A stretch of DNA of 64,000 nt from Clostridiales bacterium (GCA_021202925.1 JAJQCD010000004.1:16445-80444), one strand, 5' to 3'; shown: positions 16,095 to 25,065, numbered from the stretch's first letter. Notes: generated from the letters alone by a model not told the origin. Numbers and translations: made by a program.

Positions 16095-17387
16095 ATGAAC
16101 CAGTTTATTATGAAGGGCGGGAACCCGCTCGTTGGTGATGTGGTCATCAGTGGAGCAAAGAACGCGGCGCTGGGGATACTGGCGGCGGCGATTATGACGG
16201 ATGAAGATGTGATTGTAGAGAACCTGCCGGATGTGCGGGATATCAATGTCCTTCTGGAAGCGATTGAGAAGATTGGCGCGATGGTGAATCGTATTGACCG
16301 GCATACGGTTAAGATCAACGCAGCGTCGATCAAGAGAGTGTCAGTGGATGATGATTATATCCGCAGGATCCGCGCGTCTTATTATTTCATTGGCGCGTTG
16401 CTTGGTAAGTATAAGAGTGCGGAAGTGCCGCTTCCGGGGGGATGCAATATTGGCAGTCGACCGATTGACCAGCATCTGAAGGGATTCCGGGCACTGGGCG
16501 CGAAGATCGGGATTGAGCGCGGGGCGGTGGTTGCCGAGGCGATCGACCTGGTGGGGAGCCATATTTATCTGGATGTGGTTTCGGTTGGTGCGACGATCAA
16601 TATTATGCTGGCAGCGGTTCTGGCCGAGGGCAAGACGATCATTGAAAACGCAGCGAAGGAGCCGCATGTCGTTGACGTGGCTAACTTCCTGAACAGTATG
16701 GGCGCAAATATCAAGGGCGCGGGGACGGATATTATCCGCATCTGGGGCGTCCGCAGACTGCACGGGACGGATTATTCGATTATTCCGGATCAGATTGAGG
16801 CTGGGACGTTTATGTGTGCGGCAGCGGTGACGCGTGGCGATGTGACCGTGAAGAATGTGATTCCGAAGCATCTGGAGGCGATTACGGCGAAACTGATTGA
16901 GATCGGCTGTGAAGTGATTGAGGGCGATGACGAGGTGCGTGTGGTCGGTAAGCCCAGACAGCGGTCGACGAATATCAAGACCCTTCCTTATCCGGGATTC
17001 CCGACGGATATGCAGCCGCAGATGGCAGTGACGCTGGCGCTGGCGAGCGGAACGAGTCTGATTACAGAGAGCATTTTTGAAAATCGCTTCAAGTATGTTG
17101 ACGAACTGGCCAGGATGGGGGGCAGCATTAAGGTCGAGGGCAATGTGGCGGTCATCGATGGCGTCAGGGAATTTACCGGTGCCCAGGTAGAGGCTCCGGA
17201 TCTGCGCGCCGGCGCGGCGCTGGTTCTGGCTGGCCTTTCCGCGAGTGGTTATACCGTGGTAGATGAGATCGGTTATATCCAGCGGGGTTATGAGCGTTTC
17301 GAGGAGAAGCTGCAGGCACTGGGGGCACATATTGAGCTGGTGGATTCGGAGAAGTCAGCCAGGAAGTTTAAGCTGAAGGTTGGATAA
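16095..17387 (+). CDS. murA: UDP-N-acetylglucosamine 1-carboxyvinyltransferase
   Basis: 430 residues from ATG 16095 (AGAGGTG upstream). MurA transfers enolpyruvate from PEP to UDP-GlcNAc, the first committed step of peptidoglycan synthesis, in the cytoplasm. Visible are SGAKNAAL near residue 22 (Lys-Asn pair that binds substrate), the active-site loop PGGCNIGSRPID with the Cys targeted by fosfomycin, FPTDMQPQ (catalytic Asp region) and the C-terminal ADLRAGAALVLAG-like motif. It is full length with no damaged motif. It stands alone, with its own promoter and a WalR-type box, which fits control by an envelope-stress two-component system. Confidence 0.97.
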   Translation: MNQFIMKGGNPLVGDVVISGAKNAALGILAAAIMTDEDVIVENLPDVRDINVLLEAIEKIGAMVNRIDRHTVKINAASIKRVSVDDDYIRRIRASYYFIGALLGKYKSAEVPLPGGCNIGSRPIDQHLKGFRALGAKIGIERGAVVAEAIDLVGSHIYLDVVSVGATINIMLAAVLAEGKTIIENAAKEPHVVDVANFLNSMGANIKGAGTDIIRIWGVRRLHGTDYSIIPDQIEAGTFMCAAAVTRGDVTVKNVIPKHLEAITAKLIEIGCEVIEGDDEVRVVGKPRQRSTNIKTLPYPGFPTDMQPQMAVTLALASGTSLITESIFENRFKYVDELARMGGSIKVEGNVAVIDGVREFTGAQVEAPDLRAGAALVLAGLSASGYTVVDEIGYIQRGYERFEEKLQALGAHIELVDSEKSARKFKLKVG

Positions 17388-17415
17388 GCGGGCGTTAAAT
17401 GTTTTGTCTCGTTTC

Positions 17416-17432
17416 CGTAAACAATTTGTTAT
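17416..17432 (+). promoter_or_regulatory. WalR-like box upstream of the 17533 gene
   Basis: CGTAAA-N5-TGTTAT matches TGTWAH-N5-TGTWAH with one mismatch in the first hexamer, about 100 bases before the start codon of a secreted wall-binding protein. Confidence 0.35.
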
Positions 17433-17532
17433 GAACTGAACATAAACTGGACACGATTTCCAACTAAGATAATAGGCAAGAGACGAATCAGTAAGTAGTA
17501 AATTTACCAATACATAGAACGGAGGAGAAGTT

Positions 17533-18570
17533 ATGAAGACATGGAAGAAGCAGATATCATTATGGATTGGAGCCGGACTGATGGCGATGGCGATGGCAGG
17601 GACGGCGCTGGCGGCAGAATCCAGGACGAAGATTACGAAGGTAGATCTGACGATTGATTCAGAGATCGAAGCGGGCGAGGACAGCGGAGATGTCTCCGTG
17701 ACGGTTACCTCCGACACGACCTATACGGTTGAGGAGGTCGAGATCGTGAACGACGAAGGCGAGTGGGTCAGCGGCGACGTGCCGAGGGTAGAGATCACGC
17801 TGGAGGCGGACGATGATTACTACTTCGCGTCGATGTCCTCAAGCAAGGTGAAGCTGAGAGGCGACGATGCAACCTATGTCAGCTCCCATCGTGAGGACAG
17901 CAGTTCGACGCTGGTGATCACGATCAAGCTTGACGCGCTGGAAGGCAGCATGGAAGTCGAGGAAGTGAACTGGGACGGCGATGATTCAACGGTTGCTGTC
18001 TGGGAAGAGGCTGACGGTGCGAAGAGCTATCAGGTGAAGCTGTACCGTGGAAGCAGTTCCGTCGGCAGCACGGTTACCACGACCAATACCTATTACAATT
18101 TCGTTTCTCTGATTACCAGAGAGGGCGAGTATTATTTCAAGGTGCGTGGCGTCAATTCCAACAACAAGAAGGGCGACTGGTATGAGTCCGATTACATTTA
18201 TGTTGACGAGGAGATGCTGAGCAAGATCAATGCCGGTTATTATAATTCGGTATCGAACAGTTCGTCCGGGACGTCGACAACCACGACGACAACGCCGTCG
18301 ACAAGTACAACGACGAGTGATCACTGGGTCTGGGATTCTACGGCACAGAAGTGGTGGTACAGCTATGCGAGCGGCGGTTATCCGGCGGGCGGCTGGCTGT
18401 TGATTGACGGTTACTGGTATTGTTTCGATTCGTCAGGCTGGATGATGACCGGCTGGATCTTGGCGGGTGGCAATTATTACTATTGCGACACATCCTCCGG
18501 AAAGATGCTGACGAACACGACGACCCCGGATGGATATCGGGTGGATGCGAACGGAGTCTGGATTCAGTAA
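17533..18570 (+). CDS. Secreted protein with FN3-like domain and choline-binding-type repeats
   Basis: 345 residues. The signal peptide ends near residue 28 (GLMAMAMAGTALAAES). Residues 30-140 form a beta-rich domain. Residues 140-225 look like a fibronectin type III fold (AVWEEADGAKSYQVKLY ... YYFKVRGVNSN). A Ser/Thr-rich linker with a TTTTTT run follows. The last 80 residues are aromatic/glycine repeats of the cell-wall/choline-binding type (GWLLIDGYWYCFD, GWILAGGNYYYCD). Such repeats attach proteins to the cell surface. No catalytic domain is recognised, so it may be an adhesin or envelope structural protein. ATG 17533 follows CGGAGGAG. A WalR-like box lies upstream. Confidence 0.85.
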   Translation: MKTWKKQISLWIGAGLMAMAMAGTALAAESRTKITKVDLTIDSEIEAGEDSGDVSVTVTSDTTYTVEEVEIVNDEGEWVSGDVPRVEITLEADDDYYFASMSSSKVKLRGDDATYVSSHREDSSSTLVITIKLDALEGSMEVEEVNWDGDDSTVAVWEEADGAKSYQVKLYRGSSSVGSTVTTTNTYYNFVSLITREGEYYFKVRGVNSNNKKGDWYESDYIYVDEEMLSKINAGYYNSVSNSSSGTSTTTTTTPSTSTTTSDHWVWDSTAQKWWYSYASGGYPAGGWLLIDGYWYCFDSSGWMMTGWILAGGNYYYCDTSSGKMLTNTTTPDGYRVDANGVWIQ

Positions 18571-18606
18571 ATGCGGGTACAGATGAGAAAAAATTGACAG
18601 GTAATA

Positions 18607-18650
18607 CGCGGCGGCTGCCAGGAAAATGCTTGACAGCCGCCGCGTTCTCT
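18607..18650 (+). terminator. Terminator after the wall-binding protein gene
   Basis: CGCGGCGGCTG (18607-18617) pairs perfectly with CAGCCGCCGCG (18634-18644), followed by TTCTCTGTT. Its right arm contains the -35 box of the next promoter. Confidence 0.7.
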
Positions 18651-18658
18651 GTTAGGAT
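18630..18658 (+). promoter_or_regulatory. metK promoter
   Basis: TTGACA (18630-18635), 17 bases, TAGGAT (18653-18658), about 45 bases before the SAM riboswitch. The -35 box overlaps the right arm of the upstream terminator. Confidence 0.7.
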
Positions 18659-18700
18659 AGACCATGCAGTACCGATATGACAATTGAAAAGTGCGTAATC

Positions 18701-18838
18701 CCTTATTCAGAGTGATGGAGATACAAAGGATCTGTGAAGTCACGGCAACCCCGTATGAAGTGCCGGATGTCCCGGTGAGACATTGGCAGGAGCATGCGGA
18801 AGGTGCCAACCTGAGCGAGCAATCGAGCAATAAGAGGA
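18701..18838 (+). promoter_or_regulatory. SAM-I riboswitch (S-box)
   Basis: S-box core elements occur in order: CTTATTCAGAG at the 5' side of P1, GATGGAG, TGTGAAGTCACGGCAACC, GGAAGGTGCCAACCTG, and AATAAGAGG closing P1. The class senses S-adenosylmethionine and usually switches genes off. It stands in front of metK with a terminator between them, so excess SAM should stop its own synthesis. Confidence 0.97.
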
Positions 18839-18860
18839 TTTGATGTACAAGATGATATCA

Positions 18861-18893
18861 AGTCCGCAGTCCATTGCTACGGGCTTTTCTTTT
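18861..18893 (+). terminator. Riboswitch-controlled terminator before metK
   Basis: AGTCCGCAG (18861-18869) pairs with CTACGGGCT (18877-18885), with one mismatch and one G-U pair, followed by TTTCTTTT. It is the expression platform of the SAM riboswitch. Confidence 0.8.
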
Positions 18894-18924
18894 GCTGAAT
18901 TTTCATTTCAAAGGAGGAACGGAT

Positions 18925-20115
18925 ATGGAGAAATTATTGTTTACATCTGAATCTGTGACGGAAGGGCATCCGGATAAAATGTGCGACGCAATCTCGGACG
19001 CGATTCTGGACGCGCTGATGGAGAAGGATCCGATGAGCCGTGTGGCGTGCGAGACCTGCGCGACGACCGGGATTGTGATGGTCATGGGCGAGGTGACGAC
19101 GACCGCATATGTGGATATTCAGAAGATTGTGCGGGACACGGTGCGGGAGATTGGTTATGATCGCGCCAAGTATGGATTTGACGCGGATACCTGTGGGGTG
19201 ATTGTGGCGCTGGACGAGCAGTCGCCGGATATCGCGCAGGGAGTCGACCGGGCTCTCGAAGTCCGGGAGAGCGAGCTGGATGAGGATGCGTTGGACGCAA
19301 TCGGCGCAGGTGACCAGGGCATGATGTTTGGTTACGCGACGAATGAGACCGCGGAATATATGCCGTACCCGATCGCGCTGGCGCACAAACTGGCCCACAG
19401 GCTGACCGAGGTGCGCAAGGACGGTACGCTTCCGTATCTCCGTCCGGATGGCAAGACACAGGTGACAGTGGAGTACGATACGGATGGCAGACCGTTCCGC
19501 CTGGATGCGGTGGTCCTGTCGACCCAGCACGATGAGAACGTGACTCAGGAACAGATCCATGCAGATATCAGGAAGTATGTGTTTGACGCGGTGCTTCCGG
19601 CAGAGATGGTGGATGAGAATACGAAATTTTTCATCAATCCGACCGGACGCTTTGTGATTGGTGGGCCGCATGGGGACAGCGGCCTGACCGGGCGCAAGAT
19701 CATTGTTGATACATACGGCGGCTATGCGCGGCACGGCGGCGGCGCGTTTTCCGGTAAGGACTGCACGAAGGTCGATCGTTCCGGAGCGTACGCGGCGCGT
19801 TATGTGGCGAAGAACATCGTGGCGGCAGGACTTGCTGAAAAATGCGAGATACAGCTGTCCTATGCGATCGGCGTCGCGCATCCGACTTCGATCATGATTG
19901 ATACATTCGGTACCGGGAAGCTCAGTAACGAGCGGCTGGTGGAGATTGTCCGCGACCACTTTGACCTGCGCCCGGCCGGAATCATTAAAATGCTGGATCT
20001 GAGACGGCCGATTTACCGGCAGACCGCCGCTTACGGACATTTCGGAAGAACGGATGTGGATCTGCCGTGGGAGAAGACGGACAAGGCGGAACTGCTGAAA
20101 ACGTATCTTAATTAA
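18925..20115 (+). CDS. metK: S-adenosylmethionine synthetase
   Basis: 396 residues from ATG 18925, with AAAGGAGGAAC upstream; the frame start at 18874 lies in the riboswitch platform. MetK makes S-adenosylmethionine from methionine and ATP. Visible are [13 protein letters not shown] near the start (ATP and metal), [12 protein letters not shown], the substrate loop region, [21 protein letters not shown], and [19 protein letters not shown] (P-loop). It is full length and intact. Control is by the SAM-I riboswitch and terminator directly upstream, a closed feedback loop. It is a single-gene unit. Confidence 0.98.
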   Translation: MEKLLFTSESVTEGHPDKMCDAISDAILDALMEKDPMSRVACETCATTGIVMVMGEVTTTAYVDIQKIVRDTVREIGYDRAKYGFDADTCGVIVALDEQSPDIAQGVDRALEVRESELDEDALDAIGAGDQGMMFGYATNETAEYMPYPIALAHKLAHRLTEVRKDGTLPYLRPDGKTQVTVEYDTDGRPFRLDAVVLSTQHDENVTQEQIHADIRKYVFDAVLPAEMVDENTKFFINPTGRFVIGGPHGDSGLTGRKIIVDTYGGYARHGGGAFSGKDCTKVDRSGAYAARYVAKNIVAAGLAEKCEIQLSYAIGVAHPTSIMIDTFGTGKLSNERLVEIVRDHFDLRPAGIIKMLDLRRPIYRQTAAYGHFGRTDVDLPWEKTDKAELLKTYLN

Positions 20116-20148
20116 GGAAACCTTAAGACAATGTAAGAGTGTGCCAAC

Positions 20149-20176
20149 TTGTATTTGCCGGGAATCCGGATATAAT
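20149..20176 (+). promoter_or_regulatory. Promoter of the DUF5722 gene
   Basis: TTGTAT (20149-20154), 16 bases, TATAAT (20171-20176), about 35 bases before the start codon. Confidence 0.65.
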
Positions 20177-20209
20177 AATGAGCAGATGACTGGATGAAGG
20201 AGGCACACG

Positions 20210-21955
20210 ATGATACGATCTTTGCAAAAAAGTGGGCGGTTTGCCGTCTGTTTTCTGTTGGCAGCAGGTATGACTGCTCTGGCTGCTTTTTCCGCGTTCG
20301 CAGAACTGACGGAGACAACGGCGGCTGAGGAGACAGTGGAAGAAACGGTGGCGGTGACGCCGGAACCAACAGAGTTCGCCCATCTTTATACCTGTTCGAC
20401 GGACGGGACGAACATTTCCATTACCGGGGAAAATGAAGGAACCTGGTCGGATGCGGCATATTATGACAATTATCTGTACCTGTTTGAACTGAAACCATAC
20501 GAAGATGAGATCGGCGAACGGACAGATTATATTGCCTGGGTTACGAAGGGAGACGCGCTGGCATTTCAGGTACCACTCAATCTGGGAACAGCAGCGGATC
20601 GCCTGTATTCCAGATTTGTTGTGGCGGTCTGTGACGGGACGAAGTATACGCAGGTCAGCAACACGGCGTATGTGACGAACCCGGAGTCGCTGGCAAAATA
20701 TACAGAAGCCTACAATTCCGCGCAGACGAAGAAGGGACTGCTGATCCAGAATACAGACAGCATGGTGGCGGATGCGTTTGAACTCGGCGTCAGCCATGTG
20801 ATCGTCAATATTGCCTTTCAACAGATCCTGGGCGACGGCATTGACTATGTCTACGACGGGAAGACCTACAGCTTTAATAAGGAGCTGATTGAGAGCTATG
20901 ATGCGACCATTCGCCGGATGTCGGAGAAGAGTATGACGGTAACCGCAGTGATTCTGAACGGATGGAACGACGCGACGCCTCAGCTGGTCTACCCGGGGGT
21001 GACGAAACAGCCGGACAGTTCCGTGTTCTATTATGGATTCAATGCGTCGACACCGGAAGGCTATGAGACGATCAAGGCAATCGCCTCATTTCTGGCAGAG
21101 CGGTACAGCAGTCGCACATCCGCTTACGGAAAGGTATCGAATTGGATCATCGGTAATGAGATCAACAATCAGCAGTGGAATTACATGGGACCGATGGGAA
21201 TCGAGCAGTATGTGACGGAGTATGCGCGGGCCTTCCGTGTTTTCTATACGGCGATCAAAAGCACGACAAGCAACGCGCGCCTGTTCTTTTCGACGGATTA
21301 TAACTGGATCCATGATGCGGATGGAACGACGAAATACAACGCGAAAGATATCATCGATCGTTTTGCCGATATGACCGGAGCCGGCGGCGCGATGGACTGG
21401 GGGCTGGCCTATCACCCATATTCGATTCCGATGACGGAGCCGGAGTTCTGGGACGATGCGTCGACGGGGCAGATCACCAGTGAGGCGAATTCGCCGGTGA
21501 TCAATCTGTCTAATTTGAGCGTCCTGACAGATTATATGCAGAATGCGGCCCTGCTGAGTCCGAACGGAACCGTGCGCCACATCATTCTCTCGGAACAGGG
21601 CTTTACGTCGAAGAGTCTGACCCGCGGAGAGAACGAGGATCTGCAGGCGGCGGCGATCGCTTACGCGTATTATATTGCGGACAGCAACCCATATATTGAC
21701 GCATTTATCATGAGCCGTCAGGTGGACGCGCCCTCAGAGGTCGATCAGTCCCTGATGTTCGGTCTCTGGTATTGTGATATGAATCAGCCGGATGATATTG
21801 TACCGACGACGAGAAAGAAGGCCTGGCAGATTTACAAATATATCGACAACCGGACTTATACGCTGGAGACGACCGAGTTTGCGAAATCCATTCTTGGGAT
21901 TGAAAAGTGGAGCGACGTGATTCCAAACTTTAAGTGGAAGTCTCAGGAGAATTGA
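20210..21955 (+). CDS. Secreted DUF5722 protein, glycoside-hydrolase-like
   Basis: 581 residues with an N-terminal signal peptide (SGRFAVCFLLAAGMTALAAFSAFA). An acidic Thr/Glu-rich linker and a beta-sandwich region (to about residue 160) precede a TIM-barrel-like domain. In the barrel, WIIGNEINNQQWN carries the Asn-Glu pair expected at strand 4 and HIILSEQGFTS a Glu at strand 7, the acid/base and nucleophile arrangement of clan GH-A. The layout matches DUF5722 proteins of Lachnospiraceae. The substrate is unknown. ATG 20210 follows GAAGGAGGCAC. It has its own promoter and terminator. Confidence 0.85.
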   Translation: MIRSLQKSGRFAVCFLLAAGMTALAAFSAFAELTETTAAEETVEETVAVTPEPTEFAHLYTCSTDGTNISITGENEGTWSDAAYYDNYLYLFELKPYEDEIGERTDYIAWVTKGDALAFQVPLNLGTAADRLYSRFVVAVCDGTKYTQVSNTAYVTNPESLAKYTEAYNSAQTKKGLLIQNTDSMVADAFELGVSHVIVNIAFQQILGDGIDYVYDGKTYSFNKELIESYDATIRRMSEKSMTVTAVILNGWNDATPQLVYPGVTKQPDSSVFYYGFNASTPEGYETIKAIASFLAERYSSRTSAYGKVSNWIIGNEINNQQWNYMGPMGIEQYVTEYARAFRVFYTAIKSTTSNARLFFSTDYNWIHDADGTTKYNAKDIIDRFADMTGAGGAMDWGLAYHPYSIPMTEPEFWDDASTGQITSEANSPVINLSNLSVLTDYMQNAALLSPNGTVRHIILSEQGFTSKSLTRGENEDLQAAAIAYAYYIADSNPYIDAFIMSRQVDAPSEVDQSLMFGLWYCDMNQPDDIVPTTRKKAWQIYKYIDNRTYTLETTEFAKSILGIEKWSDVIPNFKWKSQEN

Positions 21956-22047
21956 CCGCGACGATTCCGTGTGGCTTCGTGCCAGGATGATAACATGGAA
22001 TCAGAAGGACAGTGACCTTAGGAAATTAACCGGACAAACCAGATCAA

Positions 22048-22100
22048 AAGCCATTTCGCACAGCAGATATTCTGAAAATGCGCGGAATGGCTTATTTTTT
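22048..22100 (+). terminator. Terminator after the DUF5722 gene
   Basis: AAGCCATTTCGCA (from 22048) pairs with TGCGCGGAATGGCTT (to 22093), with a small internal loop, followed by ATTTTTT. Confidence 0.8.
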
Positions 22101-22130
22101 ATGAATGTTCGAAAAAAGGGCGAGATGTGT

Positions 22131-22159
22131 TTGATTTTTTTGTCAGATGAATATATACT
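22131..22159 (+). promoter_or_regulatory. Promoter of the PII gene
   Basis: TTGATT (22131-22136), 17 bases, TATACT (22154-22159), about 54 bases before the start codon. Confidence 0.65.
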
Positions 22160-22212
22160 ATAGGAAACGAGAGAAAGTATGGACGAGAAATCAGTTAGAA
22201 GGAGAACGCGGC

Positions 22213-22551
22213 ATGAAAAAACTGGAAATTATTATCAGGCCGGATAAGCTGGAATCTTTGAAGGACATCCTGGAAGGGTGCAAAGCGAAGGGCATTATGA
22301 TCAGCAATATTATGGGATATGGGAATCAGAAGGGGTATAAGCAGATGTACCGGGGGACGGAATACACCGTGAATCTGCTTCCAAAGCTGAAGGTGGAGAC
22401 GGTTGTGGACGATGAAGAGGCAGAGACGATTATTGTCCAGGTGGAAGAGAAGATCGCAACCGGCGACGTCGGCGACGGCAAGATTTTTATTTATGATGTG
22501 CAGGATGCGGTGCGAATCCGTACTGGTGAGCGCGGAAGCGCAGCGTTGTGA
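22213..22551 (+). CDS. P-II family nitrogen regulatory protein
   Basis: 112 residues from ATG 22213 (GAAGGAGAACGCGG upstream). PII proteins are trimeric sensors of 2-oxoglutarate and ATP/ADP that control ammonium transport and nitrogen enzymes. The T-loop is present (YKQMYRGTEYTVNLLPK, with Tyr at the classic uridylylation position), as is the C-terminal signature DGKIFIYDVQDAVRIRTGERG. The usual partner amtB is not adjacent, and glutamine synthetase is not in the window, so the target cannot be read from context. GlnB versus GlnK cannot be decided. Monocistronic, with its own promoter. Confidence 0.95.
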   Translation: MKKLEIIIRPDKLESLKDILEGCKAKGIMISNIMGYGNQKGYKQMYRGTEYTVNLLPKLKVETVVDDEEAETIIVQVEEKIATGDVGDGKIFIYDVQDAVRIRTGERGSAAL

Positions 22552-22640
22552 GAACCATTTACGGTTTTATGAATTTTTTTTGACTTTTTCGCAAAACCTC
22601 TACCCAAAACCGGTCTGATCGTGTATACTACCTACGATGC

Positions 22641-22701
22641 CCATTCGGAATGGCGGTGTCCGGCAGAGGGATGCTTTTGGAAAAGATATCATTCGGAATG
22701 G
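22641..22701 (+). promoter_or_regulatory. Two palindromic sites upstream of the lipoprotein gene
   Basis: CCATTCGGAATGG (22641-22653) recurs as CATTCGGAATGG (22690-22701). The core is a palindrome around a central G, and the copies are 48 bases apart. A TATACT -10-like box is at 22624. They look like operator half-sites of an unknown regulator. Confidence 0.4.
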
Positions 22702-22744
22702 ATTCCATCAAACGTATGTGTGAGATTCAGGAGGAATGATCAGA

Positions 22745-23278
22745 ATGAAGAAGATAAAAGCGGGGATTCTCTTACTGTCTGCTGTATGCGCGGTGGGACT
22801 TGCCGGCTGTACCAAAAGCAATATTGTAAATCCGACGGAGTCGTCCGGGGCGGCTGCCGTGAAGCCGGATACGCATGTTTATTTTGATATTGTGCTGGAT
22901 GAGGAGGATCTGCAGAATTCGGTCAATGATGTTTATCTGGATGAGGAGGATTATCCGATGGCGTCCGCGATTGACTTTTCTCTCCATCTGGACGAGGAGT
23001 ATATCGATGTCAACGTGGTCGTGAAGGACGGGACGTCCATGGAGGACGCGGCTTACTTTACGGAGACTGCGCTGAAGGGAATCAACGATGAGGTCTGCGT
23101 ACAGGATTTCTCTTATGGTGGGTCGGATACGGATACGTTCGGCGGTCTGTATCAGGACAACGTGACAAACCTGAAGGTTTATTTTGAGTCGGATTATGAA
23201 GCAGACGGAGAACCGTTCTATGAGACACAGATCGGTATGGATGAATATGTGGAGTTCGATTTCTCAGATTTGGAGTGA
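22745..23278 (+). CDS. Small lipoprotein of unknown function
   Basis: 177 residues from ATG 22745; an ATG nine bases earlier is too close to the GGAGG. A lipoprotein signal peptide ends with lipobox VGLAGC, so Cys would be lipid-modified and the protein held on the outer face of the membrane. The mature part is very acidic, with repeated DEED/DEEY clusters and the strand-like segments HVYFDIVLDEED, YIDVNVVVKDG and LKVYFESDYEADG. I do not recognise a family; the acidic character could suit cation binding. It is a single gene with its own terminator and two palindromic sites upstream. Confidence 0.8.
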   Translation: MKKIKAGILLLSAVCAVGLAGCTKSNIVNPTESSGAAAVKPDTHVYFDIVLDEEDLQNSVNDVYLDEEDYPMASAIDFSLHLDEEYIDVNVVVKDGTSMEDAAYFTETALKGINDEVCVQDFSYGGSDTDTFGGLYQDNVTNLKVYFESDYEADGEPFYETQIGMDEYVEFDFSDLE

Positions 23279-23294
23279 GAAACGGACAGATAGC

Positions 23295-23325
23295 GGGCAG
23301 TCCCGGTGAAAGGGACTGCCTTTTT
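23295..23325 (+). terminator. Terminator after the lipoprotein gene
   Basis: GGCAGTCCC pairs with GGGACTGCC across a seven-base loop, followed by TTTTT. Confidence 0.85.
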
Positions 23326-23411
23326 CGTTGGCGATTGCGTCAAAGAAACCGATGCGTGGAATGAACGGAAACCGGGTATGAAAATAAGATGGGAGGCGCG
23401 AACCTGGAACC

Positions 23412-24434
23412 ATGTTGATCGTAGAAAAATCAGGAGGGATGGGGGAATTTGTAACCATTCAGTCGGCGTTGGACTGGCTGGAGTCCCATCCTCGCGAAGA
23501 GAGACAGATACGAGTCTGCCCCGGCGTCTATGAGGAGTGGGTGACCGTGCGGGTGAATGGCGTTACGATTGCGGGCGTCGGCGCGGCAGAAACGGAAAAC
23601 ACGAAGATCACTTCTTCACGGAAGGCCTGGGAAATTCTTGCGGATGGAAGGAAACGCGGAACATTTCACACCTATACCTGTCTCGTTGACGCTGCGGATG
23701 TGACGTTTCGCAATCTGACGATCGAGAATGGGGCCGGACCGGGGACAAGAGTCGGACAGGCGATCGCCCTGTATGCGGATGGCGACCGTTTTTCGTGTGT
23801 GGGCTGTCGTCTGCTTGGATGGCAGGATACCCTGTTCACTGCGCCGCTTCCACCGAAGGAGATCGAGAAAGATGGATTTGTCGGACCGAAGCAGTATGCG
23901 CCGCGGACGCCGACCAGACAGTATTACCGGGACTGCTATATAGAAGGCGAAGTGGATTTTGTCTTTGGCGGAGCGACGGCATATTTTGAGAATTGTATCT
24001 TTTTTTCAAAGGATGTGGATCGGGAGATACGGGGATATGTGACCGCGGCCTCCACGCCGGAAGGACAGCGCTTTGGCTATGTAATGGCAGACTGTCGCTT
24101 TGAAAGCAACTGTCCGCCGCATACCGTCTTTCTGGGACGTCCCTGGCGGGAATACGCGCAGGTTGTTCTTCTGAACTGTGCGATTGGTCCCCATATCTGC
24201 CCGGAGGGATGGGATGACTGGAATAAGCCGGGAACTCATGACACCTCTTTTTTTGCGGAATACGCCTGTACCGGGCCGGGAGCGGCCCAAAGCAGCCGCC
24301 CGCATTGGGTGCATACGCTGTCGGAGACGGATGCGGTGGGATATGACCGGGCTGTCGTATTGGCCGGAACGGACGGCTGGGATCCATGTAAGACGATGAA
24401 AATGACGGAAAAGGGAACGAGCTTTACTTGTTGA
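23412..24434 (+). CDS. Pectinesterase-family protein, apparently cytoplasmic
   Basis: 340 residues. Pectinesterases remove methyl groups from pectin. Family signatures in order: GQAIALYADGDR, LLGWQDTLF (first catalytic Asp), CYIEGEVDFVFGGATAYFENC (split here; second catalytic Asp in DFVFGG), and VFLGRPWREYAQV (conserved Arg and Trp). All key residues are present. There is no signal peptide, so it should act inside the cell on imported oligogalacturonides, as some gut anaerobes do. The start at 23412 is close to AACCATG...; the ribosome binding site is not clear-cut (GGGAGGCG about 15 bases upstream). No other pectin genes are in the window. Confidence 0.9.
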   Translation: MLIVEKSGGMGEFVTIQSALDWLESHPREERQIRVCPGVYEEWVTVRVNGVTIAGVGAAETENTKITSSRKAWEILADGRKRGTFHTYTCLVDAADVTFRNLTIENGAGPGTRVGQAIALYADGDRFSCVGCRLLGWQDTLFTAPLPPKEIEKDGFVGPKQYAPRTPTRQYYRDCYIEGEVDFVFGGATAYFENCIFFSKDVDREIRGYVTAASTPEGQRFGYVMADCRFESNCPPHTVFLGRPWREYAQVVLLNCAIGPHICPEGWDDWNKPGTHDTSFFAEYACTGPGAAQSSRPHWVHTLSETDAVGYDRAVVLAGTDGWDPCKTMKMTEKGTSFTC

Positions 24435-24451
24435 TTTTTTTCTGCTATGAT
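24423..24451 (+). promoter_or_regulatory. Promoter of the PPC-domain gene
   Basis: TTTACT (24423-24428), 17 bases, TATGAT (24446-24451). It overlaps the end of the pectinesterase gene. Confidence 0.5.
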
Positions 24452-24495
24452 AGGTTTGTAGCAGAGAGACAGCAGAAAAACGGAGGTTGATTGAA

Positions 24496-24915
24496 ATGGA
24501 ATATAAGAAAATCGGGAATCATTATGTGGTGCGAATCGATCCGGGTGAGGAGATTCTCGCGAAGATTACGGGACTGTGCAGGGAGGAAAATATCCGGGTT
24601 GGTTCGGCAGTCGGGCTGGGGGCAGTCAACCGGGTTACGGTAGGGCTGTTTGATACAGAGAAAAAAGTGTACCGAAAGAAAGAATTTGCAGGGCCGATGG
24701 AGATCACTTCTCTTGTGGGTAATATTTCTACGAAAGACGGTGAGACCTATCTGCATTTTCATATTACAGTCTGCGATGAGGAGATGAAGGTTCGTGGAGG
24801 GCATCTGAATGAAGCCTGGGTCTCTGCGACGGCGGAAATTATGATTACGGCGCTGGAGGGGACTATTGAACGCAGGATGTCCGAGCAGATCGGTTTGAAT
24901 CTTTATCAGTTCTGA
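24496..24915 (+). CDS. PPC (DUF296) domain protein
   Basis: 139 residues from ATG 24496 (GGAGG nine bases upstream). It is a single PPC/DUF296 domain: YVVRIDPGEEILAKI near the start, a glycine-rich turn VGSAVGLGAV, GNISTKDGETYLHFHITV, and GGHLNEAWVSATAEIMI. The family forms trimers. Plant members carry AT-hooks and bind DNA, but bacterial stand-alone members such as this one are uncharacterised and have no hook. HFH and GGH mark a possible metal site. It is a single-gene unit with a hairpin after it. Confidence 0.88.
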   Translation: MEYKKIGNHYVVRIDPGEEILAKITGLCREENIRVGSAVGLGAVNRVTVGLFDTEKKVYRKKEFAGPMEITSLVGNISTKDGETYLHFHITVCDEEMKVRGGHLNEAWVSATAEIMITALEGTIERRMSEQIGLNLYQF

Positions 24916-24923
24916 GACAACAT

Positions 24924-24954
24924 ACGGGCGGCGGTCGGAAGACTGGCCGCCCGT
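24924..24954. terminator. GC-rich hairpin after the PPC-domain gene
   Basis: ACGGGCGGC (24924-24932) pairs with GCCGCCCGT (24946-24954). There is no T-run, so termination would be weak or factor-dependent. Confidence 0.45.
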
Positions 24955-25065
24955 GGTGCGTCTGCCGGTAAAATCAGAGATTATATGAGCACGATTAATT
25001 GTTTTGTGACGGAAACGTGAGACGTAAAGAATCCATAAAATTTTCACATTTGTCCATTTTTTTCC

